Source: Polyrhizophydium stewartii (Eukaryota; Chytridiomycota; Chytridiomycetes; Rhizophydiales). From it: 64,000 nt of DNA. A program made the position numbers and the translations under genes. The stretch is taken from contig JADGIZ010000005.1 in NCBI GenBank assembly GCA_027604665.1, forward strand, positions 1 through 64,000, given 5' to 3'. Positions 57,023 through 64,000 of the stretch are shown here, in pieces. Numbering within the stretch: position 1 is the stretch's first letter; each line of letters begins with the position of its first letter. Under the pieces are notes generated by a model that was given only the letters and a program-made list of their open reading frames with translations, was not told where the DNA came from and made no database searches.

Positions 57023-59650
57023 ATGAGCGACATTCAGACCCGAGTCGCCGCGCTGCAGGCGCGGCCCGAGTGCGTGCGCAACATCTGTATCCTGGCGCAC
57101 GTCGACCATGGTCAGTCGCTGCCCGCACGCTCCTCTGCCCTCGCGAGGCCCTGGCCGCCGGCGCTCCGCGTCGCTGAGGCCGCGCCGCTGCTCTGGCAGC
57201 GTCTCCACCACGCCCGGTGACACCGTCGACTCACGCCGACCGGCCTGCCGCCTGCCCGCCCGCGCAATGCCATGCAACTCACTCCTGGTGTCCATGCGAC
57301 CAAATCGCTCCTTGTGTGCACGTACCCCACGAGCAGGCAAAACGACGCTGTCCGACGGCCTGCTGTCGTCCAACGGCATCATCAGCTCCAAGCTCTCTGG
57401 CAAAGTGCGATACCTCGACTCGCGGCCTGACGAGCAGGAGCGCGGCATCACCATGAAGTCCAGCGGGATCTCGCTCTTCTTCAACGTCGTGCAGCACGTG
57501 CGCGCTCCAGGCAGCGACGGTGAGCCGCCTGCGCATGTGCGCTCGCGCATACGGCGATCCGGCGCTGATGCAAGCCAGCAGAGGTCGTCACGCGCACCAA
57601 CGAGTACCTGATCAACTTGATCGATTCGCCTGGCCACGTCGACTTCTCGTCCGAGGTATCGACGGCGTCGCGGCTGTGCGACGGCGGCCTGGTTCTGGTC
57701 GACGTGGTCGAGGGCGTGTGCACGCAGGTTCGAGCAGCTGAAGATGCCGGTGTAACCGTTTGTGCAGAGATGCTGACCGTCAAACCGCCGCCCAGACCCA
57801 CACGGTCCTGCGGCAGGCTTGGACAGAGAAGGTCAAGCCGATCCTGGTGCTCAACAAAATTGATCGCCTGATCACGGAGCTCAAGATGACTCCGATAGAG
57901 GCATACATGCAGCTTAACAAGGTCCTCGAGCAGGTCAACGCAATCCTCGGTGGTTTCTATTCGGAAGAGCTGATGGAGGACGCCACAAAGCGCTACGAGG
58001 CCGAGCTTGCTTCGCGCGAGTCGATGGCTGTCGATGTTGGCGCTGTCGGCGCCGAGGCTGCCGATGCCAAGGCTGGCGGCGATAAGGTCGACGCCGATGA
58101 GCCGATGGACGACTCTGACCTGTACTTTGACCCCTCGCGCGGAAACGTGATCTTTGCCAGCGCCATCGATGGCTGGGCATTTCGGTGAGACCGAGCGTAT
58201 AGGAGAGCTTTCGCGGGTTGGACTGCAGTCGAAACTCACCTTTGTTGCTCCAATCTCAGCACAAGCCAGTTTGCCCAGCTGTACGCAGCCAAGCTCGGCG
58301 TCAAGGAGTCGCAGCTCAGCAAGGTGCTTTGGGGCAACTTTTATCTCGACGCCAAGGCCAAGAAGGTTGTTGGTCGCCAGGGCCTCAAGGGCCGTGCGCT
58401 CAAACCACTGTTTGTCCAGTTTGTCCTCGAAAACATCTGGGCCGTCTACCAGGCCGCACTGATCGAGCCCGACCGCGACAAGGTCGAGAAGATTGTCAAG
58501 GCGCTCGGGATCAAAGTGCTGCCGCGCGATCTCAAGACAAAGGACCTGCGCTCGCTCACGCAGACACTCATGTCGCAGTGGCTGCCGCTTTCGCGCTCGG
58601 TACTCATGGCCGTCGTGCAGCACGTGCCGTCGCCCGTTGTTGCGCAGGCAAAGCGCCTGCCGCAGATCCTGCATCCCGAGCTCGCTGAGAAGCGCGTGGG
58701 CAGCGTTGGTGCTCTGGCTGCGAGTGCGGCAGAGTCCGAGACGCCCGAGCGCGCCGCGCTTGACGCCGCGGTGTATGCGTGCGACGCCTCGGCCGAAGCC
58801 CCCGTTGTTGCCTACATCAGCAAGATGTACGGCGTCCCGCGCGACCTGCTGCCCAAACAGCAAAAGGCGACCTCATACACGCCAGACGAGATGCGCCGCC
58901 GGCGCGAGGAGATCATGGCGCGCAGCAAGGCGCTGGACCGCGAGAAGAGCATTGCAGGAGTCGGTGACGCGGAAGCTCCCGCCAAGCAGCCGCGATCGGC
59001 GCCTGTTGTGGCGGCCGATGCCGACAACGACGAGGTCCTCATTGGCTTTGCCCGCATCTACTCTGGCACGATCTCTGTGGGCCAGAAAATTCAGGTGCTT
59101 GATCCCAAGTACGATCCAACGGCACCTGACCGCAGCCAGCACGTGTCCGAGGCGACCGTCGAACGCCTGTTCCTGATGATGGGCCGCGACCTGCATGACC
59201 TCGAGAAGGTGCCTGCGGGCAGCGTGTTTGGTATAATGGGACTCCAGTCGCAGGTGCTCAAGACCGCGACCGTCACCACGTCAGAGGCGTGCCCGAGCCT
59301 TGCCGGGCTCAAGCTTGATGCGGCGCCGATTGTGCGCGTGGCACTCGAGCCCGCCGATCCCAGTGCGTGACCCTTGCTTTCGCCGCAGCGGCATGCAGCG
59401 GTGTACTGACAACCCCGCAGCTCAGCTGAACCAGCTGCTCGAGGGCCTGCGGTTGCTCAATCGTGCCGACCCATGCGTCGAGGTGCACCTCGAGAGCACT
59501 GGCGAAAACGTGATTGTGTGCGCCGGCGAGCTGCATCTCGAGCGCTGCCTCAAGGACCTACGCGAGAGGTTTGCGCGGATCAACATCCAGGCGTCGCCGC
59601 CCATCGTTCCATTCCGCGAGACGCTGTCGCCATTCCCCTCGATCCCGAGT

Positions 59651-59725
<75 letters not shown>

Positions 59726-61246
59726 ACACCCGATGCCCCTCAAGCCCCCGATGCAGAGACACTGCCTGCGCTGCCAACGGGCACTGTCCAGGTGTCGACC
59801 AAGAACAAGCTATTCTCGATTCGCATCCGCGCGCTGCCGCTGCCGGCCTCAGTGCGCACTTTCTTGGCAGACGCTGGGCCGCGCCTTCAGTCTCTGGACG
59901 CCATCAAGAATGTGTCCGAGCGCGCGCTTTCTGCGGCTGCGCTTGAGAAGGAGCTTCGCGCATGCATCGCCAAGGCCGTCAAAGAGGACAAGGACGTTGT
60001 TGCAAAGGTTGACTGGGATGCCGTGCTCTCGCAGTTGAGTGCCAAAACATGCGCTGTGGTCCGGCTACATTCAGCGGTGTCTGACACCAACTCTCCTGGT
60101 GGGCAGGATCGTCGCGTTTGGGCCCAAGGGCATTGGAGCCAACATTCTCACGTGCACGGCGCCTGGATATGAGATGAACGGGTGAGCCGCGACAACGTCT
60201 GTACAGCCGCATTTTGCCACAGCGTCGTCTGACAAGAAACTGGGTCGTCAGATGGGCAACATCTGTAGGCAAAAAGGAACGCCGCCGCCAGGCGACTGAG
60301 GAGGAGACGCCCGTCGCCGACTCGGCCAAGGCTCAGCAGCGCGCAGGTGACTATGAGACAAGCATCGTCTCTGGCTTCCAGATGGCGACGGCTGCTGGCC
60401 CGCTGTGCGCCGAGCCCATGAGCGGCGTGTGCTTTGTGGTCGAGGATGTGCAGGTCTTCCCGCCGAGCGACGACGACGATCGTGGGTCGGCGCACTTGCT
60501 GCTGATTTGATGGCGCGACGACTGACACGGCAAGTGTGCGTCAGCCGCCAAGGTTGCGGCGCTGCCTGGCCAGATCATCACGACCGTGCGCGAAGGCGCG
60601 CGCCAGGCCTTCCTCGGCTGGTCGCCGCGCCTCATGCTCGCCATGTACTCGTGCGACCTGCAGACGCCGACGGACACGCTCGGAAAGGTCTACGCGGTGC
60701 TGAATCGCCGCCGCGGCCGCATTCTGTCCGAGGACATGAAGGAAGGCACCGACTTTTTCCAGATCATGTCGGTTCTACCCGTCATCGAGAGTTTCGGGTT
60801 TGCCGATGGTGTGTGCGAGCTTCGATCACTGCCTGCGTGTTCGAAGTCTGTCTGACACCCAGCGCGCAGAGCTGCGCAAGAGAACATCAGGCGCGGCCAG
60901 CCCCCAGCTGCTGTTCACGGGGTGAGGGCGGCCTGCCTCTTGCCTCAACTGCAATATGCATCACTGACTTGCGCACGCAGATTCGAGGTCTTGGACGAGG
61001 ACCCGTTCTGGGTGCCCACGACTGAGGAGGAGCTCGAGGATCTGGGCGAGAAGGCGGACCGCGAGAACCTCGCCAAGAGGTACATGGAGGCTGTGCGCAA
61101 GCGCAAGGTGAAGACGATATCTGTTTCGCGAATTACGCAGTGGCGGCGCATGAAGCTGACTCCTTTGACCGTGGAACCAGGGCATGGCCATCGAGAAAAA
61201 GGTTGTCGAGCATGCCGAGAAGCAAAAGACGCTCAAGAACAAATGA
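57023..61246 (+). CDS. EFL1: Elongation factor-like GTPase 1 (EFL1/Ria1)
   Basis: EFL1 with SBDS releases eIF6 from late pre-60S subunits. Exons: 57023..57110, 57337..57519, 57582..57727, 57796..58184, 58260..59362, 59421..60038, 60107..60181, 60252..60481, 60545..60808, 60870..60921, 60981..61107, 61181..61246; about 1113 aa. The G domain has AHVDHGKTT (split by intron 1), [12 protein letters not shown] and NKID. C-terminal blocks [71 protein letters not shown] and [10 protein letters not shown] are colinear with human EFL1. At the exon 6/7 junction (60039..60106) canonical splicing is one base short of frame: the protein needs [14 protein letters not shown], which one extra G at the donor would give. 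A 25-Gln run lies in exon 6. Confidence 0.92.
59651..59725 (+). repeat. CAG/CAA repeat encoding 25 glutamines in EFL1
   Basis: Twenty-five consecutive Gln codons, mostly CAG with three interspersed CAA. It is flanked by PFPSIPS and TPDAPQAPD, a disordered insertion in an otherwise conserved GTPase. Confidence 0.95.
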
Positions 61247-61298
61247 AGGCAAACAAACGCTGTATTCAAAGCGTGCTCGCTGCATGACCACAAACGGG

Positions 61299-62912
61299 CT
61301 ACTCGCCATAAATACGCTTGGCCTCGGCGCCGTACTTGGCGACCATGTCTGTCTTGCCGGCGGCCTGGTTCGCGCTGATGACGGTCTTGTAGATGATGCG
61401 CAGGATATGCTTGCCTTCTGGCACCGAGTCTTTGTAGGTGGTGTCGAACCAGGCGTTTGCGCGGTCGATCGGTGCGCTGGCGAGCAGAGCGTGCAGGAAC
61501 GCGGTGTGCAGGTCGTGCCTGCGCCTGCTGCGCGGCTCGAGATTGAGGCGAGCGAGAGCGCTTTCAAAGAGCGTGCGAGCGCCTTCGAGATCACCGCACA
61601 CGCCGTGGATCTGAATCATGCGACCAAACATGACCGCATCGGGGACCACGCCGCGCCGCTGGGCATCATCAAAGAAGCGGCGCGCGGCGTCGAGGTCCCT
61701 GGCTTCTGAGCAGACCTTGAGCAGGAGCGAGTATGTGTCGCGAGCCGACGCCTGTGACAACTTGTCGGTGGTCGCGAGGACGCCCTTTTCGAAATAGGCG
61801 GCCGCAAGCGAGAAGGCCGCGTCAAAGTCGCCCGCATCGGCGTAGACGGCGAGCATTGTGTTGAACAGCCTCGTAGCAAAGCGCTTTTCAGTCAGCTCTG
61901 CCTCGGGATGGCCCAGGCCTCGGATGGCGCGGTGCTGAGTGACGAGCGCATCGGTTGCGAGCTCGGGAAGGACTTCGACCGCCTGGCGGTAAATGCCTTC
62001 TGCGTCGGCGATCCGCCCGAGATGGCCGAGAATCGTGACAACCGAGATGTACGAGTTGATGTCGGGCCGCGAGTCAATCCCACGGTTTGTCAGCATCTGC
62101 TCCCATAACTTGACGCCCTGGTTGAGCAGCACCGTGTCCCTGCTCTGCATCTCGTACAGCGCGAGCATGTCGTTCCAGCTCTCGGTTGGGATGTCAAGCT
62201 TGAGTTCAACCATCTTGTCGAACGTCCATCGAGCGCGCTCCAGATCACCCCACTTGCGGCAGCATTTGAGGAAGTTTGCGAGCATGTCCTGGCTCGGCAG
62301 CGTTTCTTTGATGCCGATCATGTAGTCGACGGTCCAGATGATGTCGTCCTTGTACGCGATCGGGTCTGAGAGCAGCACGTGGAAGATGCCGTGGTGGTCC
62401 TGGTACTTGAGCTGCTGCACGATGTTGTTTTCGCGCAGGCGCCGGTAGACCGTCAGAGCCTCGACGGTCATGCGGTACTTGACAAAGTCTCGGAAGAGGG
62501 CAATCTTCTCGAATCCCGAGAGCCGCGCGAGCTTGGCCATGTCGAAGCGCACCTGCGGCGTGCTGGTGCGGCGGCGAGACGCAGCGTTGTCGCGTGCGGT
62601 ATCCTTGTCATCCTGGCGCGCCAACGAGCGGGGCCTTGGAGGTGCGGGGCCGGGCTCCATCGGCCAGTCGCGGTCGGAGAGGTCGCGGACTTGTGGGTCG
62701 CGGGCAGAAGGCGCGGAGCCGCTCTTTGGCTCAGGAGCCTGGCCCCCTCGCGTCGAGCGCGCGGTGCGCGCCTGGCGAGTCTGAAGGCGCAGCGCGGGGA
62801 GCAGCGCATGCGCGGCGCTGGTCGGGCTCGCGCGGCCCGCGTGCGGCAGCCCCGCGCACGCTGCGCGCGTGGCAAGCGGCCGTGTCGCTGCTCGCGAGAT
62901 CGCGCCGATCAT
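61299..62912 (-). CDS. Pentatricopeptide-repeat protein, probably mitochondrial
   Basis: Intronless, 537 aa. An Arg/Ala-rich N terminus (MIGAISRAATRPLATRAACA) looks like a mitochondrial targeting peptide. From about residue 125 the sequence is built of about 35-residue helical-hairpin units: YRMTVEALTVYRRLRENN, WGDLERARWTFDKMVELKLD, LGRIADAEGIYRQAVEVLP, ARDLDAARRFFDDAQRRGVV with PDAVMFGRMIQIHGVCGDLE after it, and so on. These are typical PPR motifs ending in consensus such as PD-x-x-x-Y. Such proteins bind organellar RNA; the target is not predictable by eye. It is convergent with EFL1, with 52 bp between stops. Confidence 0.82.
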   Translation of the reverse strand: MIGAISRAATRPLATRAACAGLPHAGRASPTSAAHALLPALRLQTRQARTARSTRGGQAPEPKSGSAPSARDPQVRDLSDRDWPMEPGPAPPRPRSLARQDDKDTARDNAASRRRTSTPQVRFDMAKLARLSGFEKIALFRDFVKYRMTVEALTVYRRLRENNIVQQLKYQDHHGIFHVLLSDPIAYKDDIIWTVDYMIGIKETLPSQDMLANFLKCCRKWGDLERARWTFDKMVELKLDIPTESWNDMLALYEMQSRDTVLLNQGVKLWEQMLTNRGIDSRPDINSYISVVTILGHLGRIADAEGIYRQAVEVLPELATDALVTQHRAIRGLGHPEAELTEKRFATRLFNTMLAVYADAGDFDAAFSLAAAYFEKGVLATTDKLSQASARDTYSLLLKVCSEARDLDAARRFFDDAQRRGVVPDAVMFGRMIQIHGVCGDLEGARTLFESALARLNLEPRSRRRHDLHTAFLHALLASAPIDRANAWFDTTYKDSVPEGKHILRIIYKTVISANQAAGKTDMVAKYGAEAKRIYGE

Positions 62913-63207
62913 GGGGGTGCGGCGAGACTCTGGCGGTCATTGGTGCAGCATGACGAGCAAATCCGCATTCGGCCTCGCCCGGAGAGGCGCGGCCAGCAGA
63001 GTCGGCGATGGCTTGCACGTGCTCGGCCGGCCCGCCCGCGGGCGCCGAGGGTGCTGCGGCCTCGATGGGCCACCGAGGCTGCGCGCTGACCACCGCTGGC
63101 GAGCCAGGACACTGCGATGCGCTGTGAGAGGGCCAGATCCGCGAGCGAGCAGCTGCTTGGGGATCGTGGCCGCGGCATCGTGGATCTCGATCCGTGCATG
63201 ACGGTGT
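62913..63207. other. Intergenic or 5' part of an unresolved + gene
   Basis: 295 bp right of the PPR start. A possible plus-strand exon starts at the ATG at 62950 (MTSKSAFGLARRG) with a GTGCTC donor at 63019. GCGCTGACC and acceptor GAGCCAG then lead to an exon at 63108 reading DTAMRCERARSASEQLLGDR. This fits the local splice logic, but I recognise no protein family. Confidence 0.25.
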
Positions 63208-64000
63208 ATGCAATCATTCGCGCTCGAGGCGATGACTCCACTGGGTCCGGCCATGCGCCGTGCGGCCGGGTCCGATGCTGAGATGGGCGTGGTCCGCCCA
63301 CTGCGAGGGGAGGGACAGCAGGTTTCCGCGAGTATCCAGACAGGGCAGAGATGCCCCCGCAAGCAGCCGCCTCGGGTGGGGCGCTGCGGCGTTGCAAGGC
63401 ATCTCGGCCACCGGGTGAGTCGCTCGATATCCGGCGGCGGCAAGGGGCGGGCCGCGAGGCAAGGAAGAAGCGCACTTCGATCCCCGGACGGCGCGGGGGA
63501 AACGGATCGCAGCGCGCTGCGGAGGCCGGGGAGAGGCCGGACCAAGGCAGGCGGGTGTGGCCGCTCGGGCGCCACCCCCCGGAGCCAGACTGGCGCCCGT
63601 GCGACGCCGGCACTCGGGGCAGCCCGGTGCCAACAAACCGGTCCTCTGCGCCGCCGGCCGCGACTTGGCCAAACTCCCGTCAGAGGTGTGACGGCACAAC
63701 CCAAAGCGCCAGCCGCCGGGGCACCCGCCAGCACACACCAGCAACGTCGCGCAACCCCGCAGCAACAGCCAGGCTGCTCGCCCGCACCGCCTGCACCTTC
63801 CGTCGAGGCGCCACGGCACGCAGCGCCAGGCACATTTACGGCCTGCTCACCCAAAGCACCTGCAACAGCAGCAGCGGCAGCACAAGCAGCCAAGAGTCAC
63901 AGCGCCATGGGCACGCGCGCCGCAGGCTCCCGCAGCCGGACCAGCCGGGCAGGAGCCGGCGGCCCCGAGTCCGCAAGATCAGAGGCCTCGCCCACTCTGA
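63208..64000 (+). other. Stop-free + strand frame running off the window
   Basis: From the ATG at 63208 (MQSFALEAMTPLGPAMRRAA) this frame has no stop for 264 codons and is still open at the last base. The last 100 codons are Ala/Pro/Gln/Ser-rich (for example ATPQQQPGCSPAPPAPSVEA), as in disordered regions elsewhere in the window. However, the opposite strand also has a 318-codon open frame here, so GC content alone could explain it. Coding status unresolved. Confidence 0.25.

Noticed and set aside
59651..59725. Glutamine run as a sign of a separate low-complexity gene
   Set aside because: It lies in frame inside EFL1 between conserved segments.
62937..63893. 318-codon minus-strand frame at the right end
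   Set aside because: Cys/Ala/Gly-rich, no domain, no splice logic; the competing plus frame is equally long, so neither is supported.

Overview
The window is nuclear DNA of a very GC-rich, compact, intron-rich unicellular eukaryote. Evidence for this is the tiling of conserved eukaryotic single-copy genes (SF3B3, PRPF6, DHX33, NUP214/159, NDC80, EFL1, URB2, ERGIC3, MCTS1). They are interrupted by short introns (mostly 45-110 nt) that nearly always carry a CTGAC or CTAAC branch-point-like element close to the 3' AG. Gene content fits an early-diverging fungus or related opisthokont/amoeboid protist, but I cannot name the organism. I see no bacterial, viral, transposon, CRISPR, tRNA or rRNA feature.

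All exon joins were built by hand from conserved protein frames, GT/GC donors, AG acceptors and phase agreement. Almost every join closes in phase, and tandem paralogues or known families give independent support.

Layout, left to right. (1) 1-2242: a G/C-only contig end, the 5' part of IDI1 (-), an ACT-domain protein (+) and a four-pass membrane protein (-). (2) 3019-9240: two tandem AAAP-like amino acid transporters (+). (3) 9316-16580: PARG (+) and SF3B3 (-), then the 3' part of DHX33 (-). (4) 19085/19106: DHX33 and a NUP214/159-type FG nucleoporin start almost back to back. (5) 26157-30838: aquaporin (-), ERGIC3 (-), MCTS1 (+). (6) 30895-35258: a Rieske-DUF455 fusion enzyme (-) and NDC80 (+). 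(7) 35638-41028: an MT-A70 methyltransferase with DPPF motif (+) and intronless PRPF6 (-). (8) 41236-46100: an unknown 15-exon coiled-coil protein (-) and a CCDC97 homologue (+). (9) 46188-49853: a UPF0014/FetB permease (+) and a four-finger ZC2HC1-like protein (+). (10) 49968-56879: a small zinc-binding protein (-), an ankyrin protein (-) and URB2 (+). (11) 57023-62912: EFL1 (+) and a PPR protein (-). (12) 62913-64000: unresolved, with a long open + frame running off the end.

The genes do not form one pathway. Themes are ribosome biogenesis (DHX33, URB2, EFL1), splicing (SF3B3, PRPF6, probably CCDC97), translation (MCTS1), the nuclear pore, the kinetochore and ER-Golgi traffic. The most interesting points are the Rieske-DUF455 fusion, the MT-A70 protein with DPPF instead of DPPW, recurrent GC-AG introns including donor switches between tandem paralogues, extremely close divergent start codons, and a one-nucleotide phase problem in EFL1.
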